DNA of 34,909 nt from an uncultured Hyphomicrobiales bacterium (GTDB lineage Bacteria > Pseudomonadota > Alphaproteobacteria > Rhizobiales > Beijerinckiaceae): NCBI GenBank assembly GCA_903861645.1, contig CAIOVE010000053.1, forward strand, positions 1 through 34,909. Reading direction: 5' to 3'. Made by a program: the position numbers and the translations under genes. Shown here piece after piece: positions 8,120-15,916 of the stretch. Every line of letters starts with the position of its first letter. The stretch's first letter is position 1. The notes beneath the pieces are model-generated. The model searched no databases. It saw nothing but the letters and a program-made list of their open reading frames with translations, and had not been told where the DNA came from.

Positions 8120-8947
8120 GTGAGTTCGGACCGCATTTCGATCAAGCCCCTATCGCCGCACATTGGCGCGGAAATCGGCAATGTCGATCTGACCCGCCCC
8201 TTGAGCGAGCAACAGAAGCGCGAAATTCACGACGCGTTTCTGAAACATGGCGTCATCTTCTTCCACGATCAGGACATCAGCTTCGCCCAGCAGATGGAAT
8301 TGGCGCAATCCTTCGGTCACGTTCACATTCACGTGGGCGGCGAAGGCACGGCGTCGAAGCCTGTTCCCGATTATCCCGCGATCCGGCGTCAGCATTTCGA
8401 CAAGGATTCAAAGCGGATTTCCGGCGAGGTCTGGCATTCCGACCAGAGCTGCGCGGAAATTCCGCCCGCGGGCTCCATTCTGCAACAGAAGATCGTGCCG
8501 CCGGATGGCGGCGGCGATACGCTGTTCGCGAGCGCCTACGCCGCCTATGACGCGTTGTCGGCGCCGATGCAGGCGTTTCTGGAAAAACTGACGGCCGTGC
8601 ACGACGGCGCGAAGCTTTTCGACAAGGGCACGAAGACCGACTACCCGAAGGCCGTGCATCCCGTGGTCATCAGGCACCCGGAAACGGGCCGCAAGGTTCT
8701 GTTCGTCAACGAAGGTTTCACGACGCGGATCGTCGAACTTTCAAAGGAGGAAAGCGACGCCCTCCTGAACATGCTTTACGCCCATATCGCCAAGCCGCAC
8801 TGGCAAATGCGCTTCCACTGGCGTCCCAATTCCATCGCCTTCTGGGACAACCGCTGCACCCAGCACTTCGCCATCTGGGATTACTGGCCGAACGTGCGCT
8901 CGGGCTATCGCGTGCAATTCGAGGGCGACGCGCGTCCGTCCTTCTGA
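8120..8947 (+). CDS. TauD/TfdA-family Fe(II)/2-oxoglutarate dioxygenase
   Basis: The 275-residue cytoplasmic enzyme couples 2-oxoglutarate decarboxylation to hydroxylation of a substrate, in relatives taurine, other sulfonates or aryloxyalkanoates. It starts at GTG 8120 with AGGGAG upstream. The family opening IKPLSPHIGAEIGNVDLTRPLS is present. The iron ligands are H106 and D108 in VWHSDQS and H249 in CTQHFAIWDY; R264 in SGYRVQF is the expected 2-oxoglutarate-binding arginine. TauD is about 283 residues, so length is normal. DNRCTQHFAIWDYW is the usual distal motif. The real substrate is unknown. The gene is divergent from a Bug binding protein and convergent with a MetF-like gene 6 bp away. 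Confidence 0.9.
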   Translation: MSSDRISIKPLSPHIGAEIGNVDLTRPLSEQQKREIHDAFLKHGVIFFHDQDISFAQQMELAQSFGHVHIHVGGEGTASKPVPDYPAIRRQHFDKDSKRISGEVWHSDQSCAEIPPAGSILQQKIVPPDGGGDTLFASAYAAYDALSAPMQAFLEKLTAVHDGAKLFDKGTKTDYPKAVHPVVIRHPETGRKVLFVNEGFTTRIVELSKEESDALLNMLYAHIAKPHWQMRFHWRPNSIAFWDNRCTQHFAIWDYWPNVRSGYRVQFEGDARPSF

Positions 8948-8953
8948 CGCGCG

Positions 8954-9871
8954 CTAATCGTGGGTCGCCGCCAACGCGTCGGCGATCCACGCGGTCGTCT
9001 TCGATAGGCCACCGAACGGGAAGAAGTGAAAGTTCGTGACATCGGCGCCAATGTCGCTCGCGAGCGCGTCGGCGAGGCCGCGCACGACGCCATCGGGTCC
9101 GGTGTCCTTCAAGAGCCTGCCAATCGTGCCGACGTGCTTTTGCAACGCCGACACCGAGTTGCCGACGCCGCAGCGGAAGGCGAATTTCATCAGGGTGGCC
9201 GGATTGGCCGGGCCCGCCAGACCCAGCCTTATCGGGACGCCGAGACGCGCGGCATGGAGCGCGCCGAGCCACTCGACGATGGGATGCGGATCGAAGCAGA
9301 ACTGCGTCACCACGCCCATGGTCAGCCCCGCGGCGCGGGCTGCGTCGCGCTTCTCGATCAGCACGCGCGTCAGCTCATCCGTCGAAAGTCCGTTGGCTCC
9401 CTCGGGGTGGCCGGCGACATCGACGTGGCGGACGCCGTGTTTTTCCAGCACGCCGCTCTTGATGACATCGACGCTCGCCGCGAAGGGGCCACGGGCGCGG
9501 GTGGAGTCGCCGGCGATCACCAGCACGCGATCGATCCGAGCGGCCGCCGCGGCCGCCGCTATATATTCGTCGAGAAAGGCGAGGCTCAGCATCTGCCGCG
9601 CTGGCACGTGCAGCACGGGATTGAACCCGCCCTCGCGCAACGCCTTGGCGATTTCGACGCGCTTTTGCATGTCGTCGCCGGGCAGGAAGCTCACATAAAC
9701 ATCCGTGCCCGTCGCCATGTGGGCGCGCAACTGATCGGGCGCGTTTTTCGCGTAAACCTCCAGTGTCGCGGAGCGTAGCAATTGCTCGACGCGGGCCTTC
9801 GCGGTCGCGGATGGCATGGGCTTTACTCCGGTGCGAAAGGGGGCGGGCGTGGTTTCGGCGAGCGCGGACAT
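8954..9871 (-). CDS. Methylenetetrahydrofolate reductase-like protein
   Basis: The product (305 residues from 9871) has the MetF-type TIM-barrel pattern: YVSFLPGDDMQKRVEIAKALREGG, NPVLHVPARQ, RVLVIAGDSTRARGPF, HVDVAGHPEGANGLS, TQFCFDPHPIVEWL and IRLGLAGPANPATLMKFA. MetF enzymes reduce 5,10-methylene-THF to 5-methyl-THF using FAD. An internal ATG at 9817 (MPSATAKARVEQ) has a better ribosome-binding site (GGAG) and would give 287 residues. Sequence divergence from housekeeping MetF suggests a specialised role, for example oxidising methyl-THF during demethylation, but this is inference. It follows an HTH-methyltransferase gene by 12 bp and is surely cotranscribed with it. It is not adjacent to metE or metH. 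Confidence 0.8.
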   Translation of the reverse strand: MSALAETTPAPFRTGVKPMPSATAKARVEQLLRSATLEVYAKNAPDQLRAHMATGTDVYVSFLPGDDMQKRVEIAKALREGGFNPVLHVPARQMLSLAFLDEYIAAAAAAARIDRVLVIAGDSTRARGPFAASVDVIKSGVLEKHGVRHVDVAGHPEGANGLSTDELTRVLIEKRDAARAAGLTMGVVTQFCFDPHPIVEWLGALHAARLGVPIRLGLAGPANPATLMKFAFRCGVGNSVSALQKHVGTIGRLLKDTGPDGVVRGLADALASDIGADVTNFHFFPFGGLSKTTAWIADALAATHD

Positions 9872-9883
9872 GGGAGGCCCCCG

Positions 9884-11350
9884 TCAGACGGAGCGGCGGG
9901 AAATGACGAAGCTCTCGTCATTGAACCAGAGGCCGCCATTGCGTTGCAGGACTTCCTGCGTCGCCTCGAGGTAAAGATCGTTCTTGACCACCTCCGACAG
10001 ACGTTGATCCTCTATCTGCGCGACATAGATCGCGGCGTTCCACGCGGCGAAAAGCGTCGAGGTGCCGATGGAGCCCCGGACCTCGCTTGGCAGGGTGTGC
10101 ATGTCGTAGCGGAAGACCGAACGGTTGTCGGCGTAGGAATTGAAATTCAGATTGCGGCCGGCGGCGCCGAGTTCGTTTTTCACGGCCTTCAGCAGGGCGT
10201 GGCGATCGACCATGAAGGGATTCTCGCCCGGCCAGACCTTCTGGACGATTTCGAGGCCGGGATCGGCGCCGATGGAGTGGATGCCGATGAGGCGACCGCC
10301 GGGGCCGAGCGCGCGGGCGAGCGGCGCGATGACCCGCTTGGCCTTGAATTCCGCCGAGGCGCGGGCCCGATAGGGCTGCGAGGCGATGATGAGATCGTAA
10401 TCCGCGGTCACGCGGCCGGGACGCGGCAGGATCGGGTCCAGCAGGAAGCGATGATCCTCGCGGTAGAGCGTGAGAACGATGGGCCGCTCGTACATGGAGC
10501 CGCCGGTCTTGGGGCTCGTCTTGGCGTTCCAGTTCTCGGCGAGAAAACCTTGCAGGTCGGTCAGTTGTTCCTCGAACTCATGCGAGGAATTGCCGGTCAG
10601 CGCCACGTCCTTCCAGATCATGCTTTGCGCGGCGGCGGGGGACTTCGGCGATAGCCACGGCGCCTCGGAATAGTAGAGATTGGTCAGCACCAGCACGGTC
10701 GCCGGATGCTCGTAAAAGCGATCCGGAATTTTTTCCAGCGTCAGCCGCACGTCCTCGAGGCTGATTTCCTTTCCGACGATGTGGAACGGCATCGTCGGGA
10801 ACTTGTGATGCATGGCGCGCATGACGCGCGAAAGCACCGTGCCATCGCCGACGCCCGCGTCGAAAACGCGCACGGCCGGGGGCCGCGGGCTGATATGGTT
10901 CAGCTCCATCGCCACGCGGTTGGCGACGACCCACTTTTCCGAGCAGGTATTGACGAACAGCAGGTATTTTTGCCGGTTGTCGAAGAAGCGGAAGTTGGTT
11001 CCGTTCTCGTCGGTTACCGGCTCGGCGCCGGCGCGCGCGGGGATGTAGGGCGCGGGCTTGCTGGCGGGCGGCTGGATCGGCGAGCGCACGGCGGGCTCGA
11101 CGACCGCAGAAGGGCGCGCCGCCGGGGCGGCGGCCATCGACCTGACGCGCGCCGTGCCGCGCTCGCCGGGCACATGGTTCGCCATGAAGTCGCGCAGACG
11201 CGCCAACGTGTCGATCGTGACGCTGCCGCCGTCGCGCAGACGCGAGACCAGCTTGCCGTCGTTGACCGACAGGCGGCCGAATGTTGATTCCGCCAGGCCC
11301 GCGCCGCGGCAGAAGTCGCTGATTTCCCGGATGATTTCCTCGGCCGCCAT
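9884..11350 (-). CDS. HTH domain fused to a SAM-dependent methyltransferase-like domain
   Basis: The start at 11350 has GGGGA six bases upstream; a frame extension to 11413 is unlikely. The 488-residue protein has three parts. Residues 1-58 look like the helix-turn-helix segment of small alphaproteobacterial regulators (GLAESTFGRLSVNDGKLVSRL, then TIDTLARLRDFMA). Residues 65-110 form a Pro/Ala-rich linker. From about 120 there is a Rossmann methyltransferase domain with the SAM-binding motif VFDAGVGDG (D164-G170), an acidic strand end in IVGKEISLEDV, and DLIIASQPYRA as the motif-IV region. The C-terminal 150 residues (KVWPGENPFMVDRHALLKAVK and beyond) are not recognised. It is the first gene of an operon with a MetF-like protein, pointing to one-carbon or methyl-transfer metabolism. 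Substrate and DNA target are unknown. Confidence 0.7.
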   Translation of the reverse strand: MAAEEIIREISDFCRGAGLAESTFGRLSVNDGKLVSRLRDGGSVTIDTLARLRDFMANHVPGERGTARVRSMAAAPAARPSAVVEPAVRSPIQPPASKPAPYIPARAGAEPVTDENGTNFRFFDNRQKYLLFVNTCSEKWVVANRVAMELNHISPRPPAVRVFDAGVGDGTVLSRVMRAMHHKFPTMPFHIVGKEISLEDVRLTLEKIPDRFYEHPATVLVLTNLYYSEAPWLSPKSPAAAQSMIWKDVALTGNSSHEFEEQLTDLQGFLAENWNAKTSPKTGGSMYERPIVLTLYREDHRFLLDPILPRPGRVTADYDLIIASQPYRARASAEFKAKRVIAPLARALGPGGRLIGIHSIGADPGLEIVQKVWPGENPFMVDRHALLKAVKNELGAAGRNLNFNSYADNRSVFRYDMHTLPSEVRGSIGTSTLFAAWNAAIYVAQIEDQRLSEVVKNDLYLEATQEVLQRNGGLWFNDESFVISRRSV

Positions 11351-11406
11351 GTCGTTTCCCCGTGATCCTTCGTTGGAATCCCGAGGCATGATTTTGGGCC
11401 GAAGTC

Positions 11407-11447
11407 TGCCCACCTTCTACCACAAAATTCAATTTGGATAGTGGGCA
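11407..11447 (-). promoter_or_regulatory. AT-rich palindromic region upstream of the HTH-methyltransferase operon
   Basis: TGCCCAC (11407-11413) and GTGGGCA (11441-11447) are perfect inverted arms. Between them lies a locally AT-rich near-palindrome, CAAAATTCAATTTG (11423-11436), unlike the surrounding GC-rich DNA. It is the only plausible control region of the operon starting at 11350 and a candidate target for that gene's own HTH domain. No convincing -35/-10 pair was identified. Confidence 0.4.
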
Positions 11448-11475
11448 ATAAGAGTGGGATTTACCTGATGGGCGG

Positions 11476-12372
11476 CTAGACCGCCACGTCCGCCTTGATG
11501 TGCGCGTGCGGATCGTAGCCATCCACGGCGAAATCCTCGATCCTGTAATCATCGATGGACGCGGGCTTGCGCGTCAGCCGCAGGGTTGGCCAAGGGCGGG
11601 GCTCGCGGGCGAGTTGCGCGCGCGCGGCGTCCAGATGGTTGAGATAGACGTGCACGTCGCCGCCCATCCAGACGAAATCGCCGAGTTGCAGATCGCATTG
11701 CTGAGCGATCATCGCCTGCAGGGCGACGGTTCCCACCCAGTTGAAGGGGCAGCCGAGCACGAGATCGACGCTGCGCTGGAACATCAGGCAGTTCAGGCGG
11801 TCGCCCGCGACGTGGAACTGATAGACCATGTGGCAGGGCGGCAGCGCCATGGATTCGATCTCGGGCACGTTCCACGCGTGGAACAACAGCCGGCGGCTGG
11901 ATGGATTAGCGCGGATGCCCGCGATCAGCGCGGCGATCTGGTCGTATGTCTGGCCGTCGGGGCCCCGCCACTGACGCCACTGCTTGCCATAGACCGGCCC
12001 AAGCTCGCCCCATTGCGCGGCGAAGGCGGCGTCGGCAACGACGCGCGCCTCGAAGTCCTCCTGCGAAATGGCTTCGCCCGTTTCCTTGCGGTAACGCGCC
12101 AGCGGCCAGTCGGTCCAGATGCGCACGTTTTCTTGCAGCAGCGGGCGAATGTTCGTGCCGCCCGTGAGGAACCAGAGCATTTCCTTGATGGCGGTTTTCC
12201 AGAAAACGCGCTTGGTCGTCAGCGCGGGAAAATGCGCGCCCGCGTCGAACCGCGCCATGGCGCCAAAGATCGACAGGGTGCCGACGCCGGTGCGATCGAC
12301 GCGCCGGTCGCCCCGGTCGAGAACCTGGGCGAGCAGGTCGAGATACTGTCGTTCGGGATGAGGCGCGGTCAT
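11476..12372 (-). CDS. thyA: Thymidylate synthase
   Basis: The 298-residue enzyme methylates dUMP to dTMP using 5,10-methylene-THF, leaving dihydrofolate. Catalytic Cys is C180 in LPPCHMVYQFHV. Other family motifs are RTGVGTLSIFG (substrate phosphate loop), YGKQWRQW, FQRSVDLVLGCPFN and GGDVHVYLNHL, ending with GYDPHAHIKADVAV. Relative to the 264-residue E. coli enzyme it carries an insertion around residues 90-124 (ARYRKETGEAISQEDFEARV), as in long-form ThyA proteins. No dihydrofolate reductase gene follows. The start codon lies 4 bp after the stop of the CPBP protease gene, so the two are probably one transcript. Confidence 0.96.
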   Translation of the reverse strand: MTAPHPERQYLDLLAQVLDRGDRRVDRTGVGTLSIFGAMARFDAGAHFPALTTKRVFWKTAIKEMLWFLTGGTNIRPLLQENVRIWTDWPLARYRKETGEAISQEDFEARVVADAAFAAQWGELGPVYGKQWRQWRGPDGQTYDQIAALIAGIRANPSSRRLLFHAWNVPEIESMALPPCHMVYQFHVAGDRLNCLMFQRSVDLVLGCPFNWVGTVALQAMIAQQCDLQLGDFVWMGGDVHVYLNHLDAARAQLAREPRPWPTLRLTRKPASIDDYRIEDFAVDGYDPHAHIKADVAV

Positions 12373-12376
12373 GCCC

Positions 12377-13171
12377 CTATTTGCTCGCGAACATCGCGAG
12401 AATCCATCCCGCGAGGTTATAAAAACCGTGGAAAGCGAAGGTCGCCTTCATGCTGCCGGCGCGTTCTCGGACGTAGCCGAGCAAAACGCCCACGGGAAAA
12501 ACCGCCGCCGCGTACAAATGGGATTTCTCCCAATGCGCCAGCGCGAACAGGATGGCCGTGATCGACAGCGTCGCCAAAAAACCAAGGCCGGGCCGGAGGC
12601 GGGTGTAGAGCCAGCCGCGAAAAAGCGCTTCCTCGCAAAGCGGTCCGAGGCCAACGACGAGCGTGAAGGAGACGAGCCCGCCGATCCATCCCTTGGGGAA
12701 GGTCACCCAGCTCTTGGACTCCGGATAGAGATATTCGATCAGCGAGCCGACGCCGACGCCCCAGGCGACGCCCATCAGGGCGATGAGCCAGTAGGAGCGA
12801 TCGGGACTGAATCCGCGCCAGGCGATGTAATCGCGCCACGCGTATCCTCCCCGCAGACGCGCAAGCAGGAAAACCGCCGCGATAATGGCGCCATAGACGA
12901 TCGACCCCAGCAAGAAGCCCAGGAAAATGACGCCATCCTGCGTCAGGCGGGCGACCGACACGCCGGGATTGGAGAGGATGGCCATGTCGATCTTGAATTG
13001 CTCGACGCCGCGCAAGGCCGCGTCGCCCACCGCCGCGACAGCCGCGAGCAGGACGAGCACGGCCGTGGCGAAGGCGATGAAGCCGGTCATATCGACGATC
13101 AGTCGCGCGATGAAGCGCGGAAACGACCCGGGGGTGTCGACGATGGCTGGGGGGTCGTATTGGGCGTCCAT
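12377..13171 (-). CDS. CPBP-family intramembrane glutamic endopeptidase
   Basis: The start at 13171 has GGGAG eight bases upstream. The 264-residue polytopic membrane protein has about seven hydrophobic segments. The CPBP (Abi/Rce1-like) catalytic motifs are all present: EEALFR (E180, E181, R185), FALAHW with H213, and FHGFYNLAGW with H248 and N252. Bacterial members cleave or process substrates within the membrane; several protect against bacteriocins, but no bacteriocin genes are seen here. The C-terminal half carries the domain (about 165-262). It is immediately upstream of thyA (4 bp gap). The protein's substrate is unknown. Confidence 0.88.
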   Translation of the reverse strand: MDAQYDPPAIVDTPGSFPRFIARLIVDMTGFIAFATAVLVLLAAVAAVGDAALRGVEQFKIDMAILSNPGVSVARLTQDGVIFLGFLLGSIVYGAIIAAVFLLARLRGGYAWRDYIAWRGFSPDRSYWLIALMGVAWGVGVGSLIEYLYPESKSWVTFPKGWIGGLVSFTLVVGLGPLCEEALFRGWLYTRLRPGLGFLATLSITAILFALAHWEKSHLYAAAVFPVGVLLGYVRERAGSMKATFAFHGFYNLAGWILAMFASK

Positions 13172-13267
13172 GGGCCTGTCTCCCGAATCGGTCGCGCGCG
13201 GGCGGCATGGAGTGGTACAAGGCCGGAAAGTTCGCGCCAACACGCGCGGTGAAGGAAGGGATGCGCC

Positions 13268-14302
13268 GTGAGGCCAATCGGGATTTTCAGGATCGGCCTC
13301 GCCGTCGCCGCCCTGTGCGCGGCGTCAGCCGGCGCGCGCGCGCAGGACGCGGGCGCTTTTTTCGCCGGCAAGACAATCACCATTCTCGTCGGCGCGGGCG
13401 CGGGCGGAAGTTACGACCTTTACGCGCGCGCGCTCGCCAACCATCTGGGGCGGCATGTTCCCGGCGCGCCGCAGGTTGTCGTCAAGCTCGGCGGCGGCGT
13501 TGGCGGCGGCGTCGCGACCGCCATTCAGGTTGAACATTCCGCGCCGAAGGACGGCACGTTCGTCGGCATGACCCAGCAGACCAACGTCACCGGGCAGCTG
13601 ACCGAACCCTCCGTCGCGGGGAAATACGACGTTTCGAAATGGCGCTGGATTGGCGGCATGGCCTCGCTACGAAATTTCCATGGCGTCTGGTTCACGGCGC
13701 CCGCGCAAACGCTTGAAGAGGCGAAAACGCGGGAGGTCATCATCGGCGCGACCGGACGCAATTCGCCGACCTACACGCTGCCCGCCGCGCTCAACGAAAT
13801 GCTGGGCACGAAATACAAGATGGTGCTGGGCTACAATGGCGCGGCCGATCTCAACCTCGCGATGGAGCGGGGCGAAATCCAGGGGCGTGGCGCCTCGTGG
13901 ATCAGCGTCGTCCTGCAGGCGCCCAATTACATATCCGAGAAAAAGCTGAAGCCCCTCGTCGTCGACGGCCTCACGCGCGACCCGCTGCTGCCCGACGTGC
14001 CGACCCTCCTTGAGCTGGCGTCCAATGACCAGCAGCGGGCCGCGGTCAGGCTCATCTCCGCGTCGGCGGATTTCGCGCGCGCCTTTTTCCTGCCGCCCGG
14101 CGTTCCCGCCGATCGCGTCGCCGCGCTGCGAAAGGCCTTCGACGCGACCATGGCCGACCCCGAATTTCTCGCCGAGGCGAACAAGCTGCAACTGACCATC
14201 GAGCCGCGTCGCGGCGAGGAACTCGACGAACTGGCGCGCGCGGTCATCGCCACGCCGCCGGAAGCCGTCTCGGTCGCCCGTAAATTGCTGGGCTCGGAAT
14301 AG
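13268..14302 (+). CDS. Bug/TctC-like periplasmic binding protein
   Basis: The 344-residue protein starts at GTG 13268, with a GGAAGGG ribosome-binding region upstream. A signal peptide ends at GARAQDAG. The mature part opens FFAGKTITILVGAGAGGSYDLYARALANHLGRHVPGAP, the mark of the Bug subgroup shared with the genes at 17427 and 32296. Later family marks are VLGYNGAADLNLAMERGEIQGRG, LLPDVPTLLELA and FFLPPGVPADRVAALRKAF. Ligand is unknown; Bug relatives bind carboxylates. No tctA or tctB is in the window. It is followed at 68 bp by two tandem membrane-protein genes on the same strand, with which it may share a transcript. It is divergent from the CPBP-thyA pair. Confidence 0.85.
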   Translation: MRPIGIFRIGLAVAALCAASAGARAQDAGAFFAGKTITILVGAGAGGSYDLYARALANHLGRHVPGAPQVVVKLGGGVGGGVATAIQVEHSAPKDGTFVGMTQQTNVTGQLTEPSVAGKYDVSKWRWIGGMASLRNFHGVWFTAPAQTLEEAKTREVIIGATGRNSPTYTLPAALNEMLGTKYKMVLGYNGAADLNLAMERGEIQGRGASWISVVLQAPNYISEKKLKPLVVDGLTRDPLLPDVPTLLELASNDQQRAAVRLISASADFARAFFLPPGVPADRVAALRKAFDATMADPEFLAEANKLQLTIEPRRGEELDELARAVIATPPEAVSVARKLLGSE

Positions 14303-14370
14303 GGGCGTTTGGCGGCGCCATCCCGAATCGCATAGCGTCGCGGCGTTTTCCAGAACGGATGATTTGCCGC

Positions 14371-15870
14371 ATGAACAATCGTCAGTTGATCGGCGCGACA
14401 AGCGGAGTGTTCGTGCTGGGCGCCGTCGCTTTCGCGCCGTCGTTGCAACCGCTGCCCGCGCTCGCGACATTGGTTGGCTGCGCGGGCGTTCTCGGTATCG
14501 TCTGGACGAGCCGGGGCGACGAGGCCTTCCTCGCCGAAGCCATCGATTTTCGCTTTTGGGCGGGGTGCCTGCTCGCGTCGCTGCTCATTCTGGTTGTCGG
14601 CGGCGAGGGGCATTTCCTCCACGCCACCAATGACTGGCTGATCCGCGACGCCATTCTCGCCGACGTCGCGCTGCGCGGCCTGCCGGCCATCTATAATTAT
14701 GAGGGCGTGGATTACCTGCTGCGCGCGCCGCTTGGCATGTACATGTTGCCGGGCCTGGCGGGGCGCTTCCTCGGCTTGTTTCCCGCGCATCTGTTCATGC
14801 TCGCGCAGAACGCGACTTTGCTCGCCTCGGTGCTTTATTTCCTCGCCGCGCTCGCGCCCGCGCGCCGGCTCGCGATTCTCGCGCTGTTTCTGCTGTTCGC
14901 CGGGCTCGACATCATTCCCCTCGCCATCGAGGCCTATGGGCAATATGTCCTCGGGCGTGGCTTCTGGCTCGCCTCCGTCACGGCGGCCTGGGCGCCTTGG
15001 TTCTCTTTCTCCAACCATTTCACGATGCTGTTCTGGGTGCCGAACCATACGCTGCCGGCGTGGTGGTTCGCGGTGCTGGCGCTCATGTCGGCGCGCGGCA
15101 AGCTGGAACTCGCGCCGCTGGGCGCGATATTGCCGCCACTGGCCCTGTGGTCGCCGCTGGCGATTTTTTTCGCGCCGGTCTTCGTTCTGTATCTTGCCGC
15201 CCGGGCGCCGCTCGCCGCCATCGCGTCGCGCCGCAACTGGCTCGCCGCGATCGCCGCGCTGCTGATCGCGCCAATTCTCGTTTACATGACGGCCGCCGCC
15301 GAAATGGTGCGCTCCGAGTGGATGATCCTGCGCGAGGGTTTTGTTTCCATCTATGTCCTCACCCTGTGCGTGCAGATTCCGCATGCCTTCGTGGTGCTCT
15401 GGAACTGGCGACTGACGCCGCCGACGGATCGCGGACTGTTCATCGCGGCGATGTTCGTCCTGCTGGTCATACCTGCCTACAGCCTTGGGCCGACGAATGA
15501 TTTTTCCTCGCGCTGCTCCATCGCGCCGCTGGCGATCCTCGCCTTCGAGTTCGCGCTGGTCGCGACGCGCATCGACGAGCGCGAGCAACCATTGGCGCGA
15601 CTCGCGGTTGTCGCGATATTCGGCATTGGCCTTTTCGGTCCCGGCTTCGAGATCATGCGCGCGCTTACGCGCGCGCGGTTCGCCATCAGCGACTGCACGT
15701 TCATGCAGGCGTGGTACGACACGGATCACTCGGTCCTGCCGGCGAATTATCTGGCCCGCGTCGAGCGCATGCAACCATGGCTGATGCGCCTTGATGGCGC
15801 GCGGCCGCTGGCGTTATCGCCGAAGGCCTGCTGGCCCGACCATCCGATGCCGGAGACCATTCACCACTGA
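14371..15870 (+). CDS. Polytopic membrane protein, possible GT-C-like glycosyltransferase (copy A)
   Basis: The 499-residue product has roughly eleven hydrophobic segments. The start at 14371 is chosen because the paralogue at 15917 begins at the same residue; an ATG at 14359 is also open. After two N-terminal helices and a third (about 63-80) comes a conserved non-cytoplasmic loop, HATNDWLIRDAILADVALRG (D88, R92, D93), then YEGVDYLLRAPLGMY. Aspartates in such a first loop are typical of GT-C glycosyltransferases. A later conserved loop has NHFTMLFWVPNHTLPAWW, and a late one YSLGPTNDFSSR. The C-terminal hydrophilic tail contains DCTFMQAW and ends CWPDHPMPETIHH. The exact function is not known. 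It is gapless against copy B, showing a tandem duplication. Confidence 0.75.
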   Translation: MNNRQLIGATSGVFVLGAVAFAPSLQPLPALATLVGCAGVLGIVWTSRGDEAFLAEAIDFRFWAGCLLASLLILVVGGEGHFLHATNDWLIRDAILADVALRGLPAIYNYEGVDYLLRAPLGMYMLPGLAGRFLGLFPAHLFMLAQNATLLASVLYFLAALAPARRLAILALFLLFAGLDIIPLAIEAYGQYVLGRGFWLASVTAAWAPWFSFSNHFTMLFWVPNHTLPAWWFAVLALMSARGKLELAPLGAILPPLALWSPLAIFFAPVFVLYLAARAPLAAIASRRNWLAAIAALLIAPILVYMTAAAEMVRSEWMILREGFVSIYVLTLCVQIPHAFVVLWNWRLTPPTDRGLFIAAMFVLLVIPAYSLGPTNDFSSRCSIAPLAILAFEFALVATRIDEREQPLARLAVVAIFGIGLFGPGFEIMRALTRARFAISDCTFMQAWYDTDHSVLPANYLARVERMQPWLMRLDGARPLALSPKACWPDHPMPETIHH

Positions 15871-15916
15871 GCGCTCGCGCGAATAGCCTTGTTTCAGGAA
15901 CCGGAAGCGTTTTCGC

